From Robiginitomaculum sp. (GTDB taxonomy: Bacteria > Pseudomonadota > Alphaproteobacteria > Caulobacterales > Maricaulaceae): a DNA stretch of 13,230 bases. The notes beneath the pieces were generated by a model, which was not told where the DNA came from, did not search any database, and saw nothing but the letters and a program-made list of their open reading frames with translations. Positions 1 through 6,960 of this stretch are shown here, piece by piece; position 1 is the stretch's first letter, and every line of letters starts with the position of its first letter. A program made the position numbers and the translations under genes. Location of the stretch: positions 1-13,230 of the forward strand of contig JALSHM010000347.1 of NCBI GenBank assembly GCA_026982235.1, read 5' to 3'.

Positions 1-1
1 A

Positions 2-271
2 CATACACATCTGCACGAAGACGGTATGATGAAAATGCGCAGAGTTAAATCTGTGAAAATCCTGCCCAAGCAAACCACAAAATTTGAGCGCGGCGGCTTG
101 CATGTAATGCTGTTTAATGCCGACATGCCCACAGGCGTCAAACAAATCCCCCTCACCCTAACCTTCGCCCGCCCACCCATATATATTCCAGCGGAAAAAG
201 ATGCCGAGGGTAAGACCATAAAATCGCCAAAGGTTTACACGATTTCAGTTCTGGCCGAGGTTGAGGGTTAG
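2..271 (+). CDS. PCu(A)C-type copper chaperone, C-terminal part (5' end outside window)
   Basis: This is the last 89 codons of a periplasmic copper chaperone of the PCu(A)C (DUF461) family, which delivers Cu(I) to the CuA/CuB centres of cytochrome oxidase. The frame is open from the first complete codon at base 2, so the ATG at 26 is an internal Met. Visible residue 1 is His. Counting from it, His1, Met12, His34 and Met36 fit the family signature H-X10-M-X21-H-X-M exactly, with the typical GMMKMR and GGLHVML surroundings. A proline-rich beta segment (IPLTLTF) follows, as expected for the cupredoxin-like fold. The tail after about residue 55 carries a short lysine-rich extension (AEKDAEGK). 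The signal peptide and start lie outside the window. It converges with the M48 gene at 522-1223, and a repeat pair lies between them. Confidence 0.85.
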   Translation, partial: HTHLHEDGMMKMRRVKSVKILPKQTTKFERGGLHVMLFNADMPTGVKQIPLTLTFARPPIYIPAEKDAEGKTIKSPKVYTISVLAEVEG

Positions 272-293
272 GGATATAATTCCTGCCATAACT

Positions 294-347
294 TTCCTTC
301 CCCCATTTATGGGGGAAGTGGGCGCCTCTTGGCACTCGATGGGGGGA
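294..347 (+). repeat. Hairpin repeat, copy 1 (forward)
   Basis: A hairpin with a perfect 8-bp stem (297-304 with 311-318, loop ATTTAT) is followed by GAAGTG and, about 20 bases later, GATGGGGGG. The same layout recurs at 381-440 (reverse) and 7891-7940 (forward), so this is a dispersed intergenic repeat family and not a one-off terminator. No T-tract follows the stem. Confidence 0.7.
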
Positions 348-380
348 CACATTCTTGTCAAGCGCAAGACTATAACGCCT

Positions 381-440
381 GCCCCCATCGCTTACGCTTC
401 ACTCCAGCACTTCCCCCGTAAAAACGGGAGAAGAAGTAAG
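381..440 (-). repeat. Hairpin repeat, copy 2 (reverse)
   Basis: On the minus strand this reads as a C-rich arm, a short A/T loop, GGGGGAAGTG, then a spacer ending GATGGGGG, the same order as copies 1 and 3. Bases 410-419 pair with 424-433 (nine of ten positions, one C/A mismatch) around an AAAA loop on the plus strand. It faces copy 1 head to head, so a transcript through both could also pair over a long range. Confidence 0.7.
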
Positions 441-503
441 GTCTTAACCCGTTAACAAATAAAAAATTAAATAATAGCGCTGTAGCAATAAGATAAGGGA
501 TAA

Positions 504-519
504 AGTTCCTAAGGGAACA
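504..519 (-). terminator. Possible weak terminator after the M48 operon
   Basis: Immediately past the last stop codon of the minus-strand operon, bases 505-509 (GTTCC) pair with 514-518 (GGAAC) around a 4-base loop. On the minus strand the stem is followed by TTTATCCCTT, a poor T-tract. The stem is only 5 bp, so this is tentative. The repeats at 294-440 could also stop or stabilise the transcript. Confidence 0.25.
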
Positions 520-521
520 AG

Positions 522-1223
522 CTAAGGCACCAACGCTTTCCCCTCTTCCTCCAATTTTTCAATCTCCCCTATCACCCCACGGAAATGGTCTGCCCGTTTG
601 CTTGTATCCAGGTATTTTTGGCCTGCGTAAATATGGGGTGGTTTGCTGGCCACATCTTGTAAGGCGGCTTTGCGGTAATCCAGTTTTGCCCGCGCCAAAA
701 TAAAAAGCGCCATTCTATCCGCTTCTCGTTCCAGTGTTTCTGACGGCTCCTTATCAACATGTTTGAGCGCAATATGCGCTAACTCATGGGCAATGATGAG
801 AGAAAGAGCTAGGTCATCTATTTCATTGAGCAATCCAGATGTCACAAAAATATTGTCCCCATCTGTATAGGCATTGGGTATTGTATCATAATCCAGGACG
901 AGGGGCGCTTGGCACGCGGAAACATGACCGGATTGCCCTTCGTATAAAATTGTATCATCCGCCCCAAGCCCCCAATAACTCTGCGCAACGGGCCGTAACT
1001 TTTCAGGATAGTCGCGCAATTTATGGTATAAAACACCCTTATCTATACGGGTTTTACTACACACACCCACACCAGCTAGTTTTATCGGAATACCTACCTG
1101 ATACAGCCGGATTTTCATGTCTTTATAAATATCAAGCTGCTCGCGATATGTCAGGGATTGTGGTGTGCTGGCGCAAGCCATGAGCAACAAGCCCGCCAAT
1201 AATATCGCCAAATTATTGCCCAT
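522..1223 (-). CDS. M48 family metallopeptidase lipoprotein, without PDZ domain
   Basis: A 233-residue zinc metallopeptidase-like lipoprotein. The ATG at 1223 was chosen because it opens a signal peptide (MGNNLAILLAGLLLMACAS) with lipobox L-M-A-C, lipidated Cys17, and an AGAGG element sits 8 bases upstream; the reading frame extends further upstream without a signal. HELAH at 146-150 provides two zinc ligands and the catalytic Glu. Glu167 in EREAD is the probable third ligand. Cys55 and Cys104 match a Cys pair in the neighbouring paralogue (1213-2187) and may form a disulfide. The two proteins align through YP..LR and LGA.D, but this one lacks about 48 residues where the neighbour has its PDZ-like segment. 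It overlaps that gene by 11 bp and is the last gene of the operon. Predicted site: periplasmic face of a membrane. Substrate unknown. Confidence 0.85.
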   Translation of the reverse strand: MGNNLAILLAGLLLMACASTPQSLTYREQLDIYKDMKIRLYQVGIPIKLAGVGVCSKTRIDKGVLYHKLRDYPEKLRPVAQSYWGLGADDTILYEGQSGHVSACQAPLVLDYDTIPNAYTDGDNIFVTSGLLNEIDDLALSLIIAHELAHIALKHVDKEPSETLEREADRMALFILARAKLDYRKAALQDVASKPPHIYAGQKYLDTSKRADHFRGVIGEIEKLEEEGKALVP

Positions 1224-2187
1224 AATCTGGCCTCTTGCCCGGCAAATAATTCGGCAGTAATGCCGTGCCCGCCGCCCGCTTGGCTTCCACTTCCGCAACA
1301 GCTAGGCGGATAGCCAAAAGGCGCATTGGCGTTACCGGATGGGTTTTTTCCCGCACTATGCTTTTGGGATATGTAACACCCAGCCTGCGCCAAAAGTCTT
1401 CCACGCCGTCTAATTTATAACCCGCCCGCGCCATATAATACAGCCCAATATAATCGGCCTCGCTCTCAAACGGTCTAGTAGTACGGGTGGCAAAACCTGA
1501 AATCACCGTATTCCAAATCGCCTTGCGCACATGCCCCATAGTGTTGTGAGCAAGCTCATGCCCGACCACCAAAGCCAGTTCGTCATCACTACCCGCAAAG
1601 TCCATCATGGCCGTGGTGACGACTATAGACTTACCATTAGCATAGGCATTAACCGCGCCAGACATTTTTAACGCCACTGCATAATCGCACACCCTATCCC
1701 CATTGAGCGGAATTTTCATGTCCATCCCCGCCCGGCGAATATGCACATTGTCTGCATGTTTCAAACTTTTGTCATAGGCAGAAATCGGCTTGCCCTTAGC
1801 ATTGATCAAAACATCGCCGCGCCTAATTCCGGCTTTAGCCCCAGGGCTAGCCTCTCGCACCAACAAGACTATTGGGCTATCCTCTGCCCCTAGGTGTCGG
1901 CTCGCCGCCGCGCGCAAATGCTTGGGATAGGATTTTTTTGCGTGGGTAACTACACCAAAATCTGCGCGGTTTTTTTTGCACAATTCTGCATTGGCCGCCA
2001 AAATGGGCGCACTGACTTTGTCGAGACGCTTGCGCATTTTCAAATATCTAGCAAAGGCCTCAGCCTCTTGGCTGCCCGTCTCCATTGCCAACTGCGTAGG
2101 CGACGGAACAGGCAGGCGTGTTTCCACACTTGCACATGCAGATAAAATGAATCCAAAGCAAAAAACTATACCGAGCCTATTCTTCAT
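1213..2187 (-). CDS. M48 family metallopeptidase lipoprotein with PDZ-like domain
   Basis: A 324-residue predicted lipoprotein protease. The signal peptide ends in lipobox L-S-A-C with Cys18. A PDZ-like segment occupies about residues 100-160 (SPIVLLV, then GAKAGIRRGDVLINAKGKPI, the usual carboxylate-loop and GD.I pattern). The catalytic region has HELAH at 210-214, ESEAD at 241-245 (third zinc ligand) and THP at 282-284 followed by Arg289, a set common in bacterial M48 peptidases. Cys70 and Cys167 flank the PDZ segment. M48 lipoproteins such as BepA and LoiP act in outer-membrane protein quality control, and a similar role is inferred here. The start lies inside the end of truA (11 bp overlap) behind GGTGGG, implying translational coupling. 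Confidence 0.87.
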   Translation of the reverse strand: MKNRLGIVFCFGFILSACASVETRLPVPSPTQLAMETGSQEAEAFARYLKMRKRLDKVSAPILAANAELCKKNRADFGVVTHAKKSYPKHLRAAASRHLGAEDSPIVLLVREASPGAKAGIRRGDVLINAKGKPISAYDKSLKHADNVHIRRAGMDMKIPLNGDRVCDYAVALKMSGAVNAYANGKSIVVTTAMMDFAGSDDELALVVGHELAHNTMGHVRKAIWNTVISGFATRTTRPFESEADYIGLYYMARAGYKLDGVEDFWRRLGVTYPKSIVREKTHPVTPMRLLAIRLAVAEVEAKRAAGTALLPNYLPGKRPDYGQ

Positions 2188-2920
2188 ATCCCACCGCCAT
2201 TAAATATAAACCGTCTGGGGGTGCGACTGGGCTGCAGGCGGTGCGGTCGCGGGCGGCTAGGGCATCCATGACGCCCTTGGCCGTTAACTTGCCCATGCCG
2301 ACCTCGGCCAATGTTCCCGTAATAGAACGTATTTGTCGGTGCAGAAACGATTTGGCTTTGGCGTGGATATGGATTTCTGCCCCCACACGCATGACCGTCA
2401 ATTCGTCCAGAGTTTTTATGGGTGATTTAGACTGGCATTGCTTATCGCGAAAAGTGGTGAAATCATGCTTGCCGAGCAAGCCGCCCGCCGCATGGTGCAT
2501 GATGTCCGCGTCCAGCTTGACTGGCAATCGCCAGACACGTCCCCTGTCCAAAGCCAGTTTTGGGCGGCGGTCAATGATACGGTATAGATAGGTGCGCGAA
2601 GTCGCGTCAAAACGGGCATGAAATTCATCATCCACCATTTGCGCGTCCAAAATCGTAATTGGGTGATTGGCGAGATGATAATTCAGCCCGTCGCGCACCT
2701 TGTCTGCACGAATGCCTTTAACCAAATCTACATGCGCCACTTGCCCCAAAGCATGCACACCACTATCCGTGCGCCCAGCGCCGAACACTGTCGGGCGTTT
2801 GCCGTCAAGAGCCATGCAGGCTTCTTCGATTGCCTGCTGGATACTCGGTTGATCCTTTTGTCGTTGCCAACCAAAATACGAACCGCCGTCATATTCTATG
2901 GTGAGTTTATAGCGGGTCAT
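2177..2920 (-). CDS. truA: tRNA pseudouridine(38-40) synthase TruA
   Basis: A 247-residue TruA, the usual length. It isomerises uridines 38-40 in the anticodon arm of many tRNAs in the cytoplasm. The catalytic Asp is Asp52 in the signature GAGRTDSGVHALGQVAH. The N-terminal YDGGSYFGWQRQ and the later RTYLYRI, HDFTTFRDKQCQSKSP and FLHRQIRS motifs are all typical of the family. The ATG overlaps the fmt stop as ATGA, and the distal end overlaps the downstream M48 gene, so it depends on the same transcript. The ribosome-binding site is weak (AGG 12 bases upstream), which fits coupled translation. Def-fmt-truA clustering is frequent in Proteobacteria. Nothing is missing or broken. Confidence 0.96.
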   Translation of the reverse strand: MTRYKLTIEYDGGSYFGWQRQKDQPSIQQAIEEACMALDGKRPTVFGAGRTDSGVHALGQVAHVDLVKGIRADKVRDGLNYHLANHPITILDAQMVDDEFHARFDATSRTYLYRIIDRRPKLALDRGRVWRLPVKLDADIMHHAAGGLLGKHDFTTFRDKQCQSKSPIKTLDELTVMRVGAEIHIHAKAKSFLHRQIRSITGTLAEVGMGKLTAKGVMDALAARDRTACSPVAPPDGLYLMAVGYEE

Positions 2921-3858
2921 GTGAGTATTGTGCCTGCGCTAACGGGTCGCCCGCGCAAATAATCCGCAGCGTCCATGGCCGATTTCCCCGCAGGTTGCAG
3001 ACGCAATAAACGTAGAGCGCCTGTGCCAGTACCTGTGCCAGTGGCTATCAATAATGCATCGTCCAAAACCGTTCCGGGTACGCCAGAACCAGCTTCGACT
3101 TGTGCCAAATGTATCTTCACCCGCTCATTCCCTTTGCGTCCCGGCAATTCGCACCATGCGCCTGGAAAAGGCGACAGGCCGCGAATTTGATATTCTAATT
3201 CTTGGGCGGACTTGCGCCAGTCCAACCGGGCTTCGACTTTATCTATTTTGGCCGCATAGGTCGGTGCGCCGACTTGCGCACTTGGTGTTAAAGCCCCCCG
3301 CTCCAGCGCCGCCAAAGCCCGTGGCCACAGCCCGGCACCAATACGCGACATGCGCTGCGAGAGCGTCGCCGCATTATCTTGCGCCGTAATGGGGATAATT
3401 TCCGACAGCAATATCGGCCCCGTATCCAGCCCAACATCCATCTGCATAATCTGCGCCGCCGTTTCCGTGTCGCCCGCCATAATAGCACGCTGCACCGGAG
3501 CTGCGCCGCGCCAACGCGGCAGTTTAGAGCCGTGTAAATTCAGGCACCCATAGCGGGGCGCGGCCAATGCCCGCTTAGGTAAAATCTGTCCATAGGCCAC
3601 CACACAAGCCACATCCGCATTTAAATTTTCAAGCTCATCAATCACACGAGGTTTACGAAAGCTCTTTGGTGTCTCCACAGGGATACCCATTATCTCTGCG
3701 AACTGATGCACAGGGCTTTTGGTCAAAGATTTGCCCCGCCCTGCCCGGCGCGGCGGCTGGGTATAAACGCGCACCACATCATACCCCGCAGCTAAAATTT
3801 CAGAAAGCGACGGTACGGCAAATTCTGGCGTACCCATAAACACGACCCGCAAGCTCAT
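2917..3858 (-). CDS. fmt: Methionyl-tRNA formyltransferase
   Basis: A 313-residue enzyme that transfers a formyl group from 10-formyl-tetrahydrofolate to Met-tRNA(fMet). The N-terminal Rossmann-type domain begins RVVFMGTPEFAVPSL. Catalytic residues Asn107, His109 and Asp145 sit in CLNLHGSKLPRWRGAAP and DVGLDTGPIL, at spacings matching E. coli Fmt (Asn106, His108, Asp144). The basic loop QPPRRAGRGKSL is present. The C-terminal OB-like domain (from about residue 205) contains an unusual run of four Thr-Gly pairs at 273-280, encoded by a repeated ACTGGCACAGGT-type unit. The start overlaps the def stop by one base (TAATG) and the end overlaps truA by four (ATGA). Confidence 0.97.
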   Translation of the reverse strand: MSLRVVFMGTPEFAVPSLSEILAAGYDVVRVYTQPPRRAGRGKSLTKSPVHQFAEIMGIPVETPKSFRKPRVIDELENLNADVACVVAYGQILPKRALAAPRYGCLNLHGSKLPRWRGAAPVQRAIMAGDTETAAQIMQMDVGLDTGPILLSEIIPITAQDNAATLSQRMSRIGAGLWPRALAALERGALTPSAQVGAPTYAAKIDKVEARLDWRKSAQELEYQIRGLSPFPGAWCELPGRKGNERVKIHLAQVEAGSGVPGTVLDDALLIATGTGTGTGALRLLRLQPAGKSAMDAADYLRGRPVSAGTILT

Positions 3859-4388
3859 TAGCTTGCGTCTTTAATGTTTTCGGCAAATTTCTCCGCCTTT
3901 TGTACTTTCTTAACAGCGCGTTTGCGTTTGAGACGCGACAGATAATCTATAAACAAGACCCCGTTCAGATGATCCATTTCGTGTTGGATACACACGGCAT
4001 ATAAACCTTCGGCCCACTCGACCACTTCTTTGCCGTGATAATCCAGATAGCGGAGTTTGACCCGCGCCGAGCGCTCTACCTCATCGAACACGTCCGGCAC
4101 TGAGAGACAACCCTCTTCATAGGGCTTTTGCTCTTCGGCCTGCTCTAAGATTTCCGGATTGACAAAATATTGCGGATTGGGGTCTTCGTCGTCTTTACTC
4201 AAATCCATAACGATAACATTGAGCGGTTCTCCAATTTGAATAGCCGCCAAACCAATGCCCGGCGCCGCATACATTGTCTCTAGCATATCATCCATGAGCG
4301 CACGGGTCTCGTCTGTTACCTTGGCAACAGGTTTAGAGCGCTGTTTCAGCACGGGATTGGGCACAGTTAATATGGGTCGAATAGTCAT
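3858..4388 (-). CDS. def: Peptide deformylase
   Basis: A 176-residue Fe/Zn peptide deformylase that removes the N-formyl group from nascent proteins. All three family motifs are present: GIGLAAIQIG (44-53), EEGCLS (91-96, metal ligand Cys94) and QHEMDH (135-140, ligands His136 and His140, catalytic Glu137). The C-terminus is a basic helix (SRLKRKRAVKKVQK), as in ribosome-binding deformylases. I chose the ATG at 4388 because MTIRPILTVPNPVL is the usual family N-terminus. An in-frame ATG at 4430 would add 14 residues and lie only 6 bp from the preceding gene. Neither start has a clear ribosome-binding site. The stop overlaps the fmt start as TAATG, consistent with the Fmt/Def formylation cycle being expressed together. 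Confidence 0.96.
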   Translation of the reverse strand: MTIRPILTVPNPVLKQRSKPVAKVTDETRALMDDMLETMYAAPGIGLAAIQIGEPLNVIVMDLSKDDEDPNPQYFVNPEILEQAEEQKPYEEGCLSVPDVFDEVERSARVKLRYLDYHGKEVVEWAEGLYAVCIQHEMDHLNGVLFIDYLSRLKRKRAVKKVQKAEKFAENIKDAS

Positions 4389-4436
4389 GGGCTTGATGTA
4401 GGTTGCCGCTAAGCTTTCGTCAAGCGTCATGCAGTT

Positions 4437-5012
4437 TTATTGCAACACCTCTATGCGGATGGACTTAAGCTCCATGGTTTCGCCTGTGCCTGCATCGCCC
4501 GGCCAGATACCAACAAAATCATTGCCGGGATCACCCTTGGGCGGATTGGTTTTGAAGGTAAATTTATAGTCTGCGAAATCTTCTGATAGGGTGAAGTTCT
4601 GCCAACCACTATCCCCGACCCCGACAGTGAAATATCCGGCTTTGAATGTGTCCAGAGGTTTGGCGCGACCCGCGCGGGCTGTGATGGTTATTTCCAGAGT
4701 GTGCCCACCAAACCCGGCTTCGTAATTGGGGCCAAGCGTGCCGAACACGCCCGCAGAAGCCGGGGCAAATCGGCGAGGATTATTACTTGATAATACGGCG
4801 AGCAAAGGTAGGTCTGCGACCCCGTCCACAAAGCTAATTGCCGTGCCGGGTGCTGCGGTGAGTTTTTGCAAATCCGCGCCCTCTAATAAATATCCCTCTG
4901 CAACTATATCTACAGGGTATAAATTCGTATGGCGAATACCCGGCAATAGTCCCAAGCCTATTATCCCAGCAATAACCAATACCAATAATGGATAGAAAAA
5001 ACGATCGCGCAT
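4437..5012 (-). CDS. Hypothetical single-span exported protein, beta-sandwich-like C-terminus
   Basis: I do not recognise a named family. The 191-residue protein has one N-terminal hydrophobic helix (about 6-24, FFYPLLVLVIAGIIGLGLL) after MRDR, so it is probably anchored in the inner membrane with the rest in the periplasm. There is no lipobox. The remainder is rich in Gly, Asp and aromatic residues. The last hundred residues alternate like a jelly-roll (TLEITITARAG, WQNFTLSEDFADYKFTF, MELKSIRIEVL), a pattern resembling carbohydrate-binding or galactose-binding-like domains; this is inference. The start at 5012 was preferred to an in-frame codon at 5060 because AAAGG precedes it at good spacing and it begins directly at the membrane anchor. 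It lies 19 bp behind the Hsp70-like gene and just ahead of def, so it may serve the chaperone-like module. Confidence 0.7.
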   Translation of the reverse strand: MRDRFFYPLLVLVIAGIIGLGLLPGIRHTNLYPVDIVAEGYLLEGADLQKLTAAPGTAISFVDGVADLPLLAVLSSNNPRRFAPASAGVFGTLGPNYEAGFGGHTLEITITARAGRAKPLDTFKAGYFTVGVGDSGWQNFTLSEDFADYKFTFKTNPPKGDPGNDFVGIWPGDAGTGETMELKSIRIEVLQ

Positions 5013-5031
5013 ATCTGCCTTTAGCCGCCCT

Positions 5032-6960
5032 TTACAATAAAAACAAGACGGCGCGTTCATCTGCCCGCTCTATAAATGCCGTGTTCAAAGTTGCGACCAA
5101 TTCGTCAGCAAACCGCTCGGACGCTTCTTCGTTCCAAGCTTTGGCGACGGCAGCAATCAGTTCACCCCGTTGTTTTTTAGCCGCCTTGCGCACGCGACCA
5201 TCCGTCAGCAGCATACGCATGACGCCGGGCACATTGGCGGCGCGTAATTTGCCCTCAAGCGCCTTCTTGCCAAAGATAAAACTGCCCAAACCCAGCACAC
5301 CGCCAATAGCCATGCCGATAGGACTACCCAGTAATGGCGCCAACAAATGGGCTTGGGAGAGCAGTACCCCAATAAGTATGGCAGAAATCGTTGTGCCGGC
5401 CAAGGCCGTATCACTTTCAAGACTGGTGACCTTGGGTGCCGCCACACTGAGACCCTCAAGGTGCTTGCTTACATGGGTGCTATCATCCAAGGACAACACC
5501 ATAGCGGGCAGATTATGGTCACGACATAAAGGGTCTGTGATTTGTTCAATATTGCGTTGCAGGCCAGCGAACCAGTCTTCAATGGCCGGGCGCAATGTTT
5601 TCTTGGCCGCGTCGCTGGATAGCCATTCCGCCACCCGCCTATTGAGTGCGTCTTCTACATCATTGAGGGCTTTAATCTCGCCGCGTCGCCAATCGCCAAA
5701 GGCGGGCACGACACAGGCCTCAATCAGCGCGTCCACCAATACGGGCGCCAACACATCCCCGAGATTATTGCTGGCGGCGCGGGCTTTGGCGAATACAGGG
5801 CCGCCGTCTTTGACCAATTCACCAATGGCGGTTTTAAAACTACCATGCAAATATTCAAACCGCCCCAGCCAAGCCAGGCCTCGGGCAATGGCAAATTCTG
5901 GCTCCGCCCCGCGCACCACCCGCGCACCCGGGAACGCTTTCTCGCAAGCTGGTGCTACCAAAGGCAAGCGCGATGCCCCGCCCGTTAATAATACTGTTTG
6001 CGGATGCCGCCCGCCGAGCCGCTCAACCGATTCCTTAAGCGCATAATTAAATGTCTCCGGCCAAGAAAACCCGTTCAGCGCCTTTATCTTGGCTTTTAAA
6101 ATGGCGTCCGCATCGGTGCTGTCCATGCGGATTTCAAACAAAACACCGCCCGCTACAGGGAGCCTGCGGATGATTTCAACCGCCGCACCCTTTCCCTTTT
6201 GGGCGCCATTAAAATATTGCTCCTTGGCCAAGCGGCACCAATATTCCATTATGGGTTTATACCAGGGATATTTCGCAATCAGTTTTTCTATCTTTTTACG
6301 TTCGGGCTGGCGCGCCAAATTACGCTCCAGAATCAAGGTATCGAGCAAGCCCGAACCCAAGATATTATGGCCAACATCTTCGGCTTCCAAATCATAGCAA
6401 TAGGTAAAATCCGTGGTCGACGAGCCAATATCGACGATAAGTACGCTCGACCTTGCGGCCTCTAATGATAGATAGCCCTGCTCAAGCGCGGTCATCAATG
6501 CCGCGCGACTTTCAGGGACTATGCGCACCGTCCATAAGCCAGATTTTTGCATCAAACCCTTATACACATCCCGGTCATTCGCGTCCCAGCCAGATGGGCA
6601 ACCGACAATAAACCGACTGGTTTTGAGGCCATCAATTTTCTTATCTGCGGCCAAGTCCTTAAACAGAGTTTGCGTAAACAAACGCGTCGGGATTTCAGTT
6701 GATATATCGTTCAAGTCACGGCTCTTAAACTTGACCCAAATCTCATTCTTGCCTTTCCCAAGCGCTGCCATATTGACCGCCTGCGCCCCAATCCGCACAC
6801 CGGATTTATTGCGCGCGACTGCACTGACAAAGCTTTTCTCACCAGCATGTTCAATAATTTCAGGCTCGCGCGATGAACCGCCATAAGCCCGCGCCACTGC
6901 GGTTTCCCCGTGGCCGAGATCATAGCCGATAAATTCTATCTGTTTTTTATCACTGCTCAT
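5032..6960 (-). CDS. Hsp70-like ATPase with C-terminal membrane segment
   Basis: A 642-residue actin-fold ATPase related to DnaK. Phosphate-1 loop: GYDLGHGETAVA (12-23), with DnaK's TTNS replaced by HGET. A lysine-containing WVKFKSR (76-81) sits where DnaK has its catalytic Lys. Phosphate-2: VDIGSSTTDFT (176-186), keeping the D-x-G-x-x-T-x-D pattern (Asp177, Thr182, Asp184). Adenosine motif: VLLTGGASRLP (323-333), then EPEFAIARGLAW. After about residue 370 there is no recognisable beta-sandwich peptide-binding domain. Instead there is a helical region, then a hydrophobic Gly-rich stretch at about 522-564 that could form one or two membrane helices, and a basic helical tail. The ATG at 6960 overlaps the upstream stop as ATGA; an in-frame GTG at 6969 is the alternative. 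It is not the housekeeping DnaK. Client unknown. Confidence 0.85.
   Translation of the reverse strand: MSSDKKQIEFIGYDLGHGETAVARAYGGSSREPEIIEHAGEKSFVSAVARNKSGVRIGAQAVNMAALGKGKNEIWVKFKSRDLNDISTEIPTRLFTQTLFKDLAADKKIDGLKTSRFIVGCPSGWDANDRDVYKGLMQKSGLWTVRIVPESRAALMTALEQGYLSLEAARSSVLIVDIGSSTTDFTYCYDLEAEDVGHNILGSGLLDTLILERNLARQPERKKIEKLIAKYPWYKPIMEYWCRLAKEQYFNGAQKGKGAAVEIIRRLPVAGGVLFEIRMDSTDADAILKAKIKALNGFSWPETFNYALKESVERLGGRHPQTVLLTGGASRLPLVAPACEKAFPGARVVRGAEPEFAIARGLAWLGRFEYLHGSFKTAIGELVKDGGPVFAKARAASNNLGDVLAPVLVDALIEACVVPAFGDWRRGEIKALNDVEDALNRRVAEWLSSDAAKKTLRPAIEDWFAGLQRNIEQITDPLCRDHNLPAMVLSLDDSTHVSKHLEGLSVAAPKVTSLESDTALAGTTISAILIGVLLSQAHLLAPLLGSPIGMAIGGVLGLGSFIFGKKALEGKLRAANVPGVMRMLLTDGRVRKAAKKQRGELIAAVAKAWNEEASERFADELVATLNTAFIERADERAVLFLL

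Noticed and set aside
443..475. TTAAC-CC-GTTAA inverted repeat followed by an A/T-rich tract
   Set aside because: The 5-bp arms are too short and no gene starts on either side; probably just AT-rich spacer.
4988..6046. A 352-codon open frame on the plus strand
   Set aside because: It lies entirely antisense to the Hsp70-like gene, has low-complexity Ser/Ala/Arg composition and no recognisable domain; it mirrors codon bias of the real gene.
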